The translations under genes and the position numbers were made by a program. Under the pieces are notes generated by a model. It ran no database searches. It was not told the DNA's origin and saw only the letters and a program-made list of their open reading frames with translations. DNA of 64,000 nucleotides from NCBI RefSeq assembly GCF_004295585.1, contig NZ_AP019400.1:5058001-5122000 (forward strand), in the 5' to 3' direction. Positions within the stretch are counted from its first letter, which is position 1; the number at the start of each line of letters is the position of its first letter. The DNA comes from Cohnella abietis (lineage in GTDB: Bacteria > Bacillota > Bacilli > Paenibacillales > Paenibacillaceae). This document shows positions 40,632 to 49,383 of the stretch, piece after piece.

Positions 40632-41281
40632 TCAGCGAGGCCATTCCGATGGGCATATATAGCCGCTTGCGTACGATCCTCTACTCCCAGTTTACTGAAT
40701 AAGTTCGTTAAGTGATACTTAACCGTCTTAATTCCAATAAAGAGATCATCGGCAATTTCCTGATTGGACTTTCCAAGAGCGATCAGCTTCAGAACCTCCA
40801 TCTCCCGGTCAGTCAAATCCTCATGCGGTTGAGCGACTGCCTGCTGCGGTCGACGGAAGCGATTCATCATTTTGGAAGCAACCTGCGATTCAAGCACGGA
40901 CTGCCCTCTTGCTGCGGCGCGAATTGCATCTGCTATTTCATTAGCTCGTGAGGTTTTAAGTAAGTAGCTAAAAGCACCCGCCTCAATGACGGGATACATT
41001 TTCTCGTCATCTAAGAAGCTTGTAAGTACAATAACACGTACCTCTGGCATTTCTTCCGTAAGTCGGCGGGTAGTCTCGATACCATCCATTCCATCCATCA
41101 CCAGATCCATCAGCACTACATCAGGCGAGTACTCACGAGCAAGGCGAAGACCTTCTAATCCATTCCCCGCCTCTCCCACGACTTCAATACCATCCTCAGT
41201 ATTGAGTACTGCTGCTAGTCCTATTCTAACCATTTCATGATCGTCGACCAATAATACTCTTATCATCGAGATATCCGACAT
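40628..41281 (-). CDS. liaR: LiaR-type response regulator (NarL/FixJ family)
   Basis: A 217-residue response regulator. Residues 6-120 are a receiver (RVLLVDDHEMVRIGLAAVL, phospho-acceptor in SPDVVLMDLVMDGMDG, lysine in YLLKTS). Residues 155-215 are a LuxR-type DNA-binding domain (LTDREMEVLKLIALGKSNQEIADDLFIGIKTVKYHLTNLFSKLGVEDRTQAAIYA). The start at 41281 follows AGGTGG in the end of liaS; 4 bases separate the two genes. It is the last gene of the lia cluster and reports cell-wall stress sensed by the upstream kinase. Confidence 0.92.
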   Translation of the reverse strand: MSDISMIRVLLVDDHEMVRIGLAAVLNTEDGIEVVGEAGNGLEGLRLAREYSPDVVLMDLVMDGMDGIETTRRLTEEMPEVRVIVLTSFLDDEKMYPVIEAGAFSYLLKTSRANEIADAIRAAARGQSVLESQVASKMMNRFRRPQQAVAQPHEDLTDREMEVLKLIALGKSNQEIADDLFIGIKTVKYHLTNLFSKLGVEDRTQAAIYAHRNGLAD

Positions 41282-41285
41282 TCGC

Positions 41286-42329
41286 TTAACCACCTTCCGC
41301 CACTAAGGGTACCCTTATTTCTATACGCGTTCCTTTACCGGGTGCACTGGCAATGTTCAAAGAACCACCGAGCTCATTGACGCGCTCTTCCATATTGGTC
41401 ATCCCATAAGAAGCATGCTTCTTAACCTGCGTATCAAAACCAATTCCATTATCCCGAATTCCAAGTCGAACGGTATCTCCGCGACGTTGAAGCACAATAT
41501 CCATCTTGGTTGCTTTCGAATGCCGTAGAGTATTGGAGAGAGCTTCTTGGATGATGCGAAAAAGGTGATTTTCCACCCCTTTGTTCAGCGGTAAATCCTC
41601 TTCCATTTCTAATGATATGTCAACGGGAACCTTCGCTTTCATCTCCTCAACTAATTCAGGGACAGCTTGGGCTAACCGCTTACCTTCCAAATGAACAGGA
41701 CGTAAATGAAGCAAAAGAGCTCTCATCTCGGATTGGGCAACGGAAGCCATCTCTTCAATGAGCTCCACCTGACGACGAGCCCGCTCGAAATCATGATCCA
41801 AAGTCCGACCTACCGCCGTAGCAGTCATGGAGATAGCAAACAACTGCTGGCTAACGGCATCATGCAGCTCCCGGGCGAGACGTTGTCGTTCCTCAACAAC
41901 CGCGGTCATACGAGCTTTCGTCGCAAGCTCTGCATTATTCGTGGACAAGCGCTGCAAGGAGGTAACCTGCTCCTCCCATTTACGCCCAAGCTTCCCAAGC
42001 TGCTCGCCTAGTCTTCCAATCTCATCCTTACCCAGATCAGGCTGGGGGAGGCTCGGGCTTCCTTTTTCCAGCATGACCATCGTATCTCTAAGCAGCTCTA
42101 AGCGATGCCGTATTGGATAGCTCCGCCAGAAGCCGTAAGCAGCCCCTGTGACAGTCAGCACACCTACGGCTGTGAGAATATAGGATACAACCGATTCCCA
42201 AGACAGGAACGTACCTGCTAATCCGTTTCGAATCATTAAATAAACAATGAGCGCGCCAACGGCGAGGGAGTATAGCACCGCCTCGCCCATATGACGCCAA
42301 ACCATATTGGTGACCTTTCGGGATTCCAT
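41286..42329 (-). CDS. liaS: LiaS-type sensor histidine kinase
   Basis: A 347-residue HisKA_3 kinase. Two membrane segments lie in residues 14-60 (GEAVLYSLAVGALIVYLMI and VVSYILTAVGVLTVTGAAYGFW) with a very short extracytoplasmic loop, the layout of intramembrane-sensing kinases. A HAMP-like segment follows. The phospho-acceptor is in RLARELHDAVSQQLFAIS, and ATPase motifs are IIQEALSNTLRHSKA, DNGIGF and YGMTNMEERV. The ATG at 42329 follows GGAGGGGGG. It lies between liaF and liaR. In B. subtilis LiaS is inhibited by LiaF in the absence of cell-wall antibiotics. Confidence 0.92.
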   Translation of the reverse strand: MESRKVTNMVWRHMGEAVLYSLAVGALIVYLMIRNGLAGTFLSWESVVSYILTAVGVLTVTGAAYGFWRSYPIRHRLELLRDTMVMLEKGSPSLPQPDLGKDEIGRLGEQLGKLGRKWEEQVTSLQRLSTNNAELATKARMTAVVEERQRLARELHDAVSQQLFAISMTATAVGRTLDHDFERARRQVELIEEMASVAQSEMRALLLHLRPVHLEGKRLAQAVPELVEEMKAKVPVDISLEMEEDLPLNKGVENHLFRIIQEALSNTLRHSKATKMDIVLQRRGDTVRLGIRDNGIGFDTQVKKHASYGMTNMEERVNELGGSLNIASAPGKGTRIEIRVPLVAEGG

Positions 42330-42355
42330 GCGACTCCCCCCTCCGCAATCCATGA

Positions 42356-42994
42356 CTAAACCGTACGTATTTTGATATCTCCTACGAGATAGAATAACTG
42401 AAGTTTCAATTTCTGCTCGCATTCCTCATAGTTAGGCGAACGCCAAGATAAACGATGGAGCATTCCGCCTTCTTTCATCTGCCTAAACGAAATTTGACCA
42501 ACTAAGACAGAAGCTTCAACCTCAATACCATAATCATCAGGTATATTTAGATCAATATCTCCTACTAGCCCCTGCAATATAATCGTCGTTTCTTTGTCCT
42601 CCGGAACTGCAAGCGACATGTCCATTCGAATTTCTCCTATTGCATGCCAGAAGCTCATGGAGTGGAGTACCCAAGAATGCTCATCAAGCCTCATGTTCTG
42701 CAGTAGCTTATGCTTACTCACATAGGTACCGAAACCCATCGGACGCGAGCGAAAATAATAAATTCCAAGTGACACCAGCACCAGAAGCGAGAACAAACCA
42801 AATTGATTAATAATTAACACTAGAATACTTATGACAATTACAATTATAGAAATTCGAGAACGGTCACCACGATAACGATCTATACCGATAAGCAGGAGTA
42901 GGATAGCGTTCACCGTTACGTAACCCATTACGTTTCCAAGCGCAAGGTAAATTCCGGCTATAATAAACAGAATAGCGTTGCTGGATAATTTCAT
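42356..42994 (-). CDS. liaF: LiaF-like inhibitor protein
   Basis: A 212-residue membrane protein. Four hydrophobic segments occupy residues 5-80. The soluble C-terminal part LVGDIDLNIPDDYGIEVEASVLVGQISF and YLVGDIKIRTV is the LiaF/cell-wall-active-antibiotics-response domain. LiaF holds the kinase LiaS in its off state in B. subtilis. The ATG follows AGGAGG. The liaS start lies 26 bases further on. A hairpin separates it from the upstream PspA gene, so there may be both read-through and an internal promoter. Confidence 0.9.
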   Translation of the reverse strand: MKLSSNAILFIIAGIYLALGNVMGYVTVNAILLLLIGIDRYRGDRSRISIIVIVISILVLIINQFGLFSLLVLVSLGIYYFRSRPMGFGTYVSKHKLLQNMRLDEHSWVLHSMSFWHAIGEIRMDMSLAVPEDKETTIILQGLVGDIDLNIPDDYGIEVEASVLVGQISFRQMKEGGMLHRLSWRSPNYEECEQKLKLQLFYLVGDIKIRTV

Positions 42995-43038
42995 ATTGGG
43001 TTACACCTCCTGCTGCTCTCGTCTTCATCCGTAGTTAA

Positions 43039-43068
43039 AGCCATAACGGATCTGGATCCGTTATGGCT
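43039..43068 (-). terminator. Hairpin between the PspA gene and liaF
   Basis: AGCCATAACGGATC and GATCCGTTATGGCT, a perfect 14-base stem with a 2-base loop, followed on the minus strand by TTTAACT. It could be a partial terminator that lowers expression of liaFSR relative to the PspA genes, or an mRNA-stability element. Confidence 0.65.
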
Positions 43069-43141
43069 CGGCATACATATCTATCAATCATCACTATCAG
43101 ACATCATAGCACATCTAGCGACATGGGAGAATGCTAGTTCT

Positions 43142-43825
43142 TTACTCTTTGCTTAGGTCTGGCTGCACGCGGCTTTTCAATGCCTCTAGCTCTTGTTCAA
43201 CTCGGTAGGCTTTCTCCGGGTCAACACGGGCTGGCAGTCCACCTAAGGAAGAGCCCGGAAGCCTTGCAACATCAGCCTCAGCTTCCATCTGAAGAACCTT
43301 TTCCTCCATCCGATAGAAGCCACGCGATGCCGATCCGCTTTCAATAGTATGCAATGAGCTAATTTGTGCCATTTGCTTGCGGGCTTTAGCCATCTGCGTA
43401 CGAGCCGCAAGCTCATTACGTTTATTCCGAAGCTTATAATATTCTTCCTTCATCTCATGAAGCTGTACAGTCAAGTCACTGACCTGTGTGCTTGCTTGAT
43501 CATGAAGTCCAGTTAATTCAGCGGCTTGCTGATCAAATTGTACCTTTTCCTCTAGGAGCTTACGAGCTAACCCTTCATTGCCGGAACGCAATGAATGCTC
43601 TGCTTGCCCTTCACGATCGCCGCCTAAGCGGATCACCTCATCCAACCGCTGCTTCATCCGACGCTCAGACGCCATTTGCTTAGCTACAGTAACTTCTGCC
43701 TCGTGGATTTCTGTCTCCATGTCTCGGAGATATTGATTAAGCATAACAATAGGATCCTCTAATTTATCAAGCAGATCATGTACAGACGCCTTTGTAATAT
43801 CTCTCATTCTTTGGAATACACCCAT
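43142..43825 (-). CDS. PspA/IM30-family protein (second copy)
   Basis: A 227-residue coiled-coil protein of the PspA/IM30/LiaH family. MGVFQRMRDITKASVHDLLDKLEDPIVMLNQYLRDMETEIHEAEVTVAKQMAS is the conserved first helix region; the rest is long amphipathic coiled coil (KVQFDQQAAELTGLHDQASTQVSDLTVQLHEMKEEYYKLRNKRNELAAR). Such proteins assemble on damaged membranes. The ATG at 43825 has AAAGGAGAA upstream; 10 codons upstream of it were left out. It lies 4 bases after the PspC gene. A second family member lies two genes upstream. Confidence 0.9.
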   Translation of the reverse strand: MGVFQRMRDITKASVHDLLDKLEDPIVMLNQYLRDMETEIHEAEVTVAKQMASERRMKQRLDEVIRLGGDREGQAEHSLRSGNEGLARKLLEEKVQFDQQAAELTGLHDQASTQVSDLTVQLHEMKEEYYKLRNKRNELAARTQMAKARKQMAQISSLHTIESGSASRGFYRMEEKVLQMEAEADVARLPGSSLGGLPARVDPEKAYRVEQELEALKSRVQPDLSKE

Positions 43826-43829
43826 GGTG

Positions 43830-44318
43830 TTATTCTCCTTTCGACTGTTTCTCAAATTTTGTAATTCTGGCTTTCAGCTCTTCAATCTCTTTTTGCATGG
43901 ATTTCTTCTCAATGTCCTCCATCATGGCATCAATCCCCTGTGAGGGTTTCGTGAATGATGGCCGAGCCGATGCGGCAGGCTCCGGACGGGGAGCACTAGA
44001 ATAGGATGGGCTTGTACCAGATCCCGTGTAGCCAGTGGAACCAGAGTTGAAGCCTCCTTGATTTCTGTATTGGGGTTGCTCAGAATCCCTCCAGCCTTGA
44101 TCGTAGGGATTAGCACCGAAGCCACCTCCGTAAGTAGGCTCAAGAGGAATGACAAACCCAGCAATGATATAGACGACGACAACAGATCCGGCTGAGAAGA
44201 CGGCAACTACGACCAACAGAATACGAAGTAATGTGGCATCAACGCCCAAATATTCCGCTAAGCCTCCACATACACCGAATAGCTTTTTATCTCGCGTTGA
44301 ACGATAAAGCTTGCGCAT
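43830..44318 (-). CDS. PspC domain protein
   Basis: A 162-residue protein. The N-terminal 60 residues (KLYRSTRDKKLFGVCGGLAEYLGVDATLLRILLVVVAVFS-VVVVYIIAGFVIPLEP) are a PspC domain with a membrane segment. It is followed by a flexible G/S/P-rich linker (residues 62-125) and a C-terminal coiled coil (MMEDIEKKSMQKEIEELKARITKFEKQS). PspC proteins act with PspA in envelope stress. It sits between the two PspA genes with gaps of 3 and 4 bases, so the three form one translation unit. Confidence 0.9.
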   Translation of the reverse strand: MRKLYRSTRDKKLFGVCGGLAEYLGVDATLLRILLVVVAVFSAGSVVVVYIIAGFVIPLEPTYGGGFGANPYDQGWRDSEQPQYRNQGGFNSGSTGYTGSGTSPSYSSAPRPEPAASARPSFTKPSQGIDAMMEDIEKKSMQKEIEELKARITKFEKQSKGE

Positions 44319-44321
44319 TTC

Positions 44322-44987
44322 TTAACCTCCTTGTTTCAGCTTCTGTTTTAACTGCTCCAGTTCTCTTTCGATCGTATTTTTAACGACCTCTCCAGCCTGC
44401 AATAACGATTCCTGACCCATCTTGCGAAGATCACGCAAGCTGCGGGTTTCAAGTTCAATGTCCGTCAAGCGGTCATCGATTTTGCGAAACATATTGGAAG
44501 TATCCACATTACCCGGCGCATATCTTGAGTTTAATCTCTGTTGAAGCCTTAGTGATTCCATACGCGCAACGTAAAATTGTCGACGGTCATACACTGTACG
44601 ATATTCCGTACGAAGCTCTTGCAATAATTGATCTAGATCCGCTAGCTCGCTCTTGCTTTGCTCATAAAGTAGTCTGTAGCGCTCCGAGCGCTCTTCATGA
44701 ATGACCTTGTCTTGAAGCGCTAGCTTAGCGACGTCCTCTTCACCAGCCTTAAGCGCGATCAATGCTTGCTGCTCACGCTTAACCGTCCATTGCTCGGCTT
44801 CCTTCCATTGCCGTTGCAGATGTTCAGTATGGGTTGCATATTGACGGTGTAACCCTTCGCTTTGCGTAATCTCTTGATGCGTTGACCACAGAAATTGATC
44901 GATGACGCGGACGGGATCCTCTGCTTTATCGAGACGATCATTTAGCGAAGCTACCGTCATATCTCGCACCCTTTTGATAACACTCAT
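44322..44987 (-). CDS. PspA/IM30-family protein (first copy)
   Basis: A 221-residue PspA/IM30/LiaH-type protein. SVIKRVRDMTVASLNDRLDKAEDPVRVIDQFLWSTHQEI is the conserved start, followed by a long coiled coil. Sequence differs considerably from the second copy, suggesting different roles or heteropolymers. It is the first PspA gene after the small membrane gene at 45033, like LiaH following LiaI in B. subtilis. AGGAGGGATACAGGA-type sequence upstream gives a ribosome site. Confidence 0.9.
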   Translation of the reverse strand: MSVIKRVRDMTVASLNDRLDKAEDPVRVIDQFLWSTHQEITQSEGLHRQYATHTEHLQRQWKEAEQWTVKREQQALIALKAGEEDVAKLALQDKVIHEERSERYRLLYEQSKSELADLDQLLQELRTEYRTVYDRRQFYVARMESLRLQQRLNSRYAPGNVDTSNMFRKIDDRLTDIELETRSLRDLRKMGQESLLQAGEVVKNTIERELEQLKQKLKQGG

Positions 44988-45032
44988 TCCTGTATCCCTC
45001 CTTGTTCCTTACGGCTGCAATCTGCTATACAT

Positions 45033-45326
45033 TTAAGTTCTGGAATTTTTACGACCAAGCATCGATACACCGAATATAACCAGTGCGATTGCCGCTGCCC
45101 AGACGAACAAGAAGGACAGCTTGCCTAGAAGAATGAATCCCCCAACAACTGCTACAATTCCTCCAAGCAGTCGGTTTCCATTGGTCCAAGCCACGACGCC
45201 GAGTATAATAATCAAAATCGGAATTAATAGTCCGAACAAGAATCCAAGTCCGAGGCCCAATTTACCGAGTATGATTAATCCTCCTAAACCGATTAGCAAC
45301 AGTGCCAGCCCATTACCGCTTCGCAT
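45033..45326 (-). CDS. Small membrane protein, LiaI-like
   Basis: A 97-residue protein with about four tightly packed hydrophobic segments (LALLLIGLGGLIILGKLG, FLFGLLIPILIIILGVVAW, LLGGIVAVVGGFILLGKLSF, VWAAAIALVIFGVSML) and a basic tail GRKNSRT. It resembles the LiaI/LiaF transmembrane region family. As the first gene of the cluster it occupies the place of liaI, whose product anchors LiaH to the membrane. The ATG at 45326 follows AGAGG; a GTG 3 codons earlier is also in frame. Confidence 0.78.
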   Translation of the reverse strand: MRSGNGLALLLIGLGGLIILGKLGLGLGFLFGLLIPILIIILGVVAWTNGNRLLGGIVAVVGGFILLGKLSFLFVWAAAIALVIFGVSMLGRKNSRT

Positions 45327-45563
45327 TTGCTTCACCTCTTTCTGTAACTCGTTTAACTTATGATCTTATTGTAAACCTCCAAGCATCTTAACATAACGGA
45401 CTCGCGGATGTTTTTATGCCTAGACTGTAGTCGGGGATGGATACCGTCCTAAGACCTTTCCCACTCAGACCAACGGTTCAAGGACGATGGCAACAATTGT
45501 GGGTTTCCCCTTGTTTCCTCCTATGTTAGCGTATAGATACAACCTAAACGGAGGTGTTTTACC

Positions 45564-46226
45564 TTGAAAAAACACGTGATGGGATTGTGTGCAGCATTAT
45601 TGCTCGTTAGTGGCTTCACTTCAGTACCTACCATTTCAGCTGCTTCTTTGACCGTTAAATCAAATGTCAAAAGCAAATTATCGAATAAGACTACTGATGA
45701 AGCTACATTAAATAACGATGATAGCTCCAACACTTTAGATGGCTCATCTAATGAAGGAACAAATAGCGATGACAGTGTCGACTCCGTGGAAAAAGTTATT
45801 GCGGACGGCATGAAATATAAAGGAACACCCTACGAGTTTGGTTCAAATCGGAGCACCGCTACAACCTTCGATTGCTCCGATTTCGTACGTTGGATATTCA
45901 AAGAATCGCTCGATATTAATCTCCCTTCAGATTCCCGTCAGCAAGGTGCCTATGTCAAAGACAACGGAACTGCGGAAAATGATTGGCATAATCTAAAGCG
46001 CGGCGATTTAATGTTCTTCATGACGTATAAAGGTTCGAATTCGGCTAATTATAAAGCTATCGACAAAGCCTCGGAAAAAATTACTCATGTCGGCATTTAT
46101 CTTGGCAACGGCAAAATACTCCACACCTACTCTAACGACAGCGGTGGAGTACATGAAGGCGATTTTGCCGGAACGACGTGGGAACAGCGTTTTCTCTTCG
46201 GTGGAAGCGTGCTTCCGGTATCATAA
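45564..46226 (+). CDS. Secreted NlpC/P60 cell-wall hydrolase
   Basis: A 220-residue exported enzyme with a signal peptide (residues 1-27, KKHVMGLCAALLLVSGFTSVPTISAA, cleavage after AXA). A low-complexity S/N/D-rich linker (28-80) leads to a C-terminal NlpC/P60 domain with catalytic Cys in FDCSDFVRW, His in ITHVGIYLG and a third polar residue in ILHTYSN. It should cut peptidoglycan stem peptides. TTG start with CGGAGGTG upstream. It stands alone between the lia cluster and the ABC operon; a hairpin at 46230-46273 ends it. Confidence 0.93.
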   Translation: MKKHVMGLCAALLLVSGFTSVPTISAASLTVKSNVKSKLSNKTTDEATLNNDDSSNTLDGSSNEGTNSDDSVDSVEKVIADGMKYKGTPYEFGSNRSTATTFDCSDFVRWIFKESLDINLPSDSRQQGAYVKDNGTAENDWHNLKRGDLMFFMTYKGSNSANYKAIDKASEKITHVGIYLGNGKILHTYSNDSGGVHEGDFAGTTWEQRFLFGGSVLPVS

Positions 46227-46229
46227 ACG

Positions 46230-46273
46230 AAAAGGTGCTGGTGCAGGAGGTTATTCCTGTGCCAACACCTTTT
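46230..46273. terminator. Bidirectional terminator between NlpC/P60 gene and ABC operon
   Basis: AAAAGGTG and CACCTTTT form the outer arms, with CAGG/CCTG further in. The stem overlaps the last codons of the minus-strand ABC gene ending at 46251. Confidence 0.75.
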
Positions 46274-47156
46274 GGAAATACATAAAAACATCTTCCATAG
46301 TAGGGGAAACGATCTCATAAGGCAGCATTGGCATTGAACCGGGAATTTCCATAAGCATTCTCACTTCAACACTATCGGCGTTATACTTAACAGATAGGAC
46401 ATGCAAGCCCTGATGTCGACAGTTCCCCTTCTCCTGCTCCCATACCAGCTTTGGAACACGACAGCTAACGATTCGCCCATCCAATTCCGTAATCAGCTCG
46501 TTAGACGAATAAGGGCCCATCAGTTGACCTTTCATTATAAACAGGATATGACTGTTGCTATCGACCTTTCGTTCCGATGGGTGATGCGCCACAATTATGA
46601 CCTTTTCCCGTCCACCTTCACTCATCCACTCTGATAACATTTCCTTTTCATGCGGATCTGCATGAGCAAGTGGCTCGTCGAGCAGCAGCAAATCTGGATC
46701 AGCAAGCACGGCTTGCACCAGCATAAGCCGCTTCTTCTGCCCGACCGACAGAAGCTCTAGCCTACGCTTTCCCATCCCCGTTAAGCCGAGCAGTCTCGTA
46801 ACGTCTTCAATTCTAGAAGCAATTAAAGGTGCTGGAATCAATCTCATGCCGGCAATATATTTCAAATATTGCATCACAGTTAACCCGTTATAATAGGACG
46901 CCTCTTGAGGAGCGTACCCCGTATAAAGCTTATATTCCATTCCTTCAATAACCTGGTTGTGCCGGGCTAAGCTGATATTACCGGACGCCGGAGCCAGTAT
47001 ACCCGCCAAACCCTTCAATAAAGTAGATTTTCCGCTCCCGTTAGCTCCAAACAAATAATACAGTCCAGGTGCAAGCGTTAGGCTTGTTTGCCTGATCACA
47101 GGTAATGCGACATCTGGCTGCCTGAAAGAAACATCGTGTAGCCTTAACTGAATCAT
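46251..47156 (-). CDS. ABC transporter ATP-binding protein
   Basis: A 301-residue ABC ATPase: Walker A GANGSGKST near residue 38, a Q-loop in TGYAPQEASYY, signature LSVGQKKRL, Walker B LLLLDEP and switch His in IVAHHPSE. The signature Q-K-K replaces the more usual G-G-Q. The C-terminal 90 residues (LITELDGRIVSCRVPKLVWEQEKG...) are an extra regulatory domain. It overlaps its upstream gene by 4 bases (ATGA) and is the last gene of the six-gene operon. It most likely pairs with the membrane protein at 47153. Substrate unknown; export of a lipid or peptide is inferred from the operon. Confidence 0.88.
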   Translation of the reverse strand: MIQLRLHDVSFRQPDVALPVIRQTSLTLAPGLYYLFGANGSGKSTLLKGLAGILAPASGNISLARHNQVIEGMEYKLYTGYAPQEASYYNGLTVMQYLKYIAGMRLIPAPLIASRIEDVTRLLGLTGMGKRRLELLSVGQKKRLMLVQAVLADPDLLLLDEPLAHADPHEKEMLSEWMSEGGREKVIIVAHHPSERKVDSNSHILFIMKGQLMGPYSSNELITELDGRIVSCRVPKLVWEQEKGNCRHQGLHVLSVKYNADSVEVRMLMEIPGSMPMLPYEIVSPTMEDVFMYFQKVLAQE

Positions 47157-48133
47157 GATTTCCCACCAGATGGGAGTATATTCTTCAAATTATGATTTTG
47201 CACAGACCATGTATCCTTCTTACGTAAGTGAAAGAGAATATAAGCTAAGGCCAGCAGTGACACTAATGCTCCAATGATTTTACTGAAAGCCCAGTAGGTA
47301 TATTCACTATCTCCAAGTAAGAACAATGGTCCCAGCTTTTCACTGCCGATGATTTGTGCTAACCAAAGTCCTGTCATAGTGAACGCGGTAGTCACATTTC
47401 CTAGGCGCAAGAGCAAAGCAAGCGTCACGCTGCTATAAAGACATAAAGGGACAAGCCAGCTGATTGTAAAAGGTACAATTGCCCTGTCGTTGTGCCAAGT
47501 AAAAATAAAGCTCGCAAGCACGAATAACGCAATATAGTAACAAAGTACAACGGTAATTTTACTCGTTATCCACTTCGCAGGCGATAAGGGAAACGATCTC
47601 TCAAGCTCAAACATTGACGTGCCGTATGAGCGGCAAGCATAGATAATGGCAACCAACGATAACAGTGGTGCCATCATAATAATAGGATTCGAGGAGGTCA
47701 GGAGCTCGAACTGCTCGAATATTCTCATGAACATTACGCTAATAATGACTGCCAGCAACGACCCCGCCCAGAACCAGCCTGACAGGAGAACAATTTGCGG
47801 CATTACAGTGCGTACAAAACGAGCCGACAACGATTGTGACAAAGCAACCCTATCATGATGGAGTTGATCCGCAAATCTAGGCTGAACCGAGGAACTAGTC
47901 TGATCCGTAAATCTAGGAAGCTCCGCTTGATCTGTATCGAGCAGTGGCATAAGTTTGTCTATTAGCATTGCTGTCTGGCGGGTAGTCGGCTCAGCAACTG
48001 TGTAACGGGGAAGCATCTGATTTAAGCGCTCCCTCTCTTGTTCGGACAGTGACTCGAATTCGATTGAGTCAAGCTCATCTATTGGGGTCATAGTATTCCC
48101 TTTGTTCAGAATGACTTTTAGCTTGTTATCCAT
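47153..48133 (-). CDS. Membrane protein after the ECF sigma factor: ABC permease or anti-sigma factor
   Basis: A 326-residue membrane protein. Residues 1-100 are cytoplasmic and polar (DELDSIEFESLSEQERERLNQMLPRYTVAEPTTRQTAMLIDKLMPLL). Six hydrophobic segments follow between about 115 and 310. It overlaps the sigma gene by 8 bases and the ATPase gene by 4, so it is coupled to both. A position directly after an ECF sigma gene suggests an anti-sigma role for the N-terminal cytoplasmic part; the six-segment membrane part suggests an ABC permease. It may combine both. No zinc anti-sigma motif (HxxxCxxC) is present. Confidence 0.7.
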   Translation of the reverse strand: MDNKLKVILNKGNTMTPIDELDSIEFESLSEQERERLNQMLPRYTVAEPTTRQTAMLIDKLMPLLDTDQAELPRFTDQTSSSVQPRFADQLHHDRVALSQSLSARFVRTVMPQIVLLSGWFWAGSLLAVIISVMFMRIFEQFELLTSSNPIIMMAPLLSLVAIIYACRSYGTSMFELERSFPLSPAKWITSKITVVLCYYIALFVLASFIFTWHNDRAIVPFTISWLVPLCLYSSVTLALLLRLGNVTTAFTMTGLWLAQIIGSEKLGPLFLLGDSEYTYWAFSKIIGALVSLLALAYILFHLRKKDTWSVQNHNLKNILPSGGKS

Positions 48134-48680
48134 CGTTCGCAGCCTCCTTGTCCTCCAGCAGTTGTGCCAGCTTCTTCAATGCTTGATATAGCTTTGACTT
48201 CAGCGTGTTAAGTGGTAGCTCCATTATGATCGCAATTTCCTGAAGCTTAAGATCCTGATAATAACGAAGCACAACTATTTGGCGGTTTTCATCACTCAAC
48301 AACGATAATCCGCGAATGACTTCCTCTCGTTGCCACTGACGATCCAGAATTGAGGCTACAGTATGCTGATCCTGCTCAGCAGACAAAGTCTGATCATCCG
48401 TAAGCACCTCTTTCTTATAGGAGACTTTCTTCCACAGATCCTTGCATAGATTCGTCGCAATTGTATACATCCATGGACGTAAATCGTTAGGGAGTCTGCC
48501 ATCTCGTACTGCCAGACACAGGCGCGTGAAGCATTCCTGTGTAAGATCCTCTGCGATGTGGGGATGACGGACAAGCCTTGTAATATAACTAAATATCGGA
48601 GCATGATAGCGGTATATGACCGCTTCAAGAGCGGCCTTATTTCTTAGCTTTAACTGCTCTAGCAGCTGCTCGTCAGTCAA
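48126..48680 (-). CDS. ECF-type RNA polymerase sigma factor
   Basis: A 184-residue extracytoplasmic-function sigma factor. Region 2 is at residues 20-90 (AVIYRYHAPIFSYITRLVRHPHIAEDLTQECFTRLCLAV, PWMYTIATNLCKD) and region 4 at 118-175 (LSLLSDENRQIVVLRYYQDLKLQEIAIIMELPLNTLKSKLYQALKKL). The TTG start follows GAGGAG. It lies in the middle of an operon of ABC-transporter genes and overlaps the following membrane-protein gene by 8 bases. An ECF-type promoter motif lies in front of the whole operon, so it may control its own transcription. The arrangement recalls the sigY-yxlCDEFG operon of B. subtilis, but orthology is not claimed. Confidence 0.92.
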   Translation of the reverse strand: MTDEQLLEQLKLRNKAALEAVIYRYHAPIFSYITRLVRHPHIAEDLTQECFTRLCLAVRDGRLPNDLRPWMYTIATNLCKDLWKKVSYKKEVLTDDQTLSAEQDQHTVASILDRQWQREEVIRGLSLLSDENRQIVVLRYYQDLKLQEIAIIMELPLNTLKSKLYQALKKLAQLLEDKEAANDG

Positions 48681-48696
48681 AAGCCGCAGCTCCTCT

Positions 48697-49383
48697 CTAG
48701 GAAGGATTATGAGCTAGCCTATGTTTGCCATATGTGAAAATAAGAATGGAGAAGACCATAGAAACTACACTCGCGAACAAAAGATACAATGAATGTTCTT
48801 CCAATGAAATAACGCCTTTAGGCCATATGGATTGAAAAAGGAACATCGGACCCGTCCACTGCCCCATTGTCATCATTTCTAAGATGAAGTATCCCATACC
48901 AACCCCTAAACCTACTAGCACATTTCGACCTATAAGGCTGAAGAAAAGAGCTAAAGAAGCGAGATACAGATTCGCTGGCAATATCATTTTGCTTATTTCC
49001 CACACATCAGTGCTGTTCAGCTTTAATATCCGATAATGCGCTGTCACCAGGCATAACCCATACAAAAGAACTGTAAGGAGGGCTGCAACAACTACTCTTT
49101 CAATTAGCAGGGTAACCGCCTTTTGACGATATGTGAATATAAGGCCTAGCGCCCGCTCCTCCATCTCCTCCGAGAAGAGGTTGGAAAAAATGAGAATGGA
49201 AAAGGGGGCCATTCCAAGAAGGAGAATGGAGCACAGAGTATGTAACTCCGCTTCTCCGATCCCGAGCTCCTTTGTGTTCGCAAGGAGTAACAGCAATCCG
49301 ATCCCATACAGGAGCGCTCCGTACAGATAACCCGACAGCATCAGTTTACAGGAATAGACGATTTTACGCATATAGACCATCAT
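48697..49383 (-). CDS. Membrane protein, ABC-2 type permease-like
   Basis: A 228-residue protein with about six hydrophobic segments and little soluble sequence. Segments include YLYGALLYGIGLLLLLANT, LCSILLLGMAPFSILIFSNLFSEE and LVGLGVGMGYFILEMMTMG. Layout matches short ABC-2 permeases. Its ATG overlaps the upstream permease stop in ATGA, and the sigma factor gene starts 17 bases after its stop. It probably forms a transporter with the ATPase at 51676 and the large permease at 49380. Substrate unknown. Confidence 0.72.
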   Translation of the reverse strand: MMVYMRKIVYSCKLMLSGYLYGALLYGIGLLLLLANTKELGIGEAELHTLCSILLLGMAPFSILIFSNLFSEEMEERALGLIFTYRQKAVTLLIERVVVAALLTVLLYGLCLVTAHYRILKLNSTDVWEISKMILPANLYLASLALFFSLIGRNVLVGLGVGMGYFILEMMTMGQWTGPMFLFQSIWPKGVISLEEHSLYLLFASVVSMVFSILIFTYGKHRLAHNPS

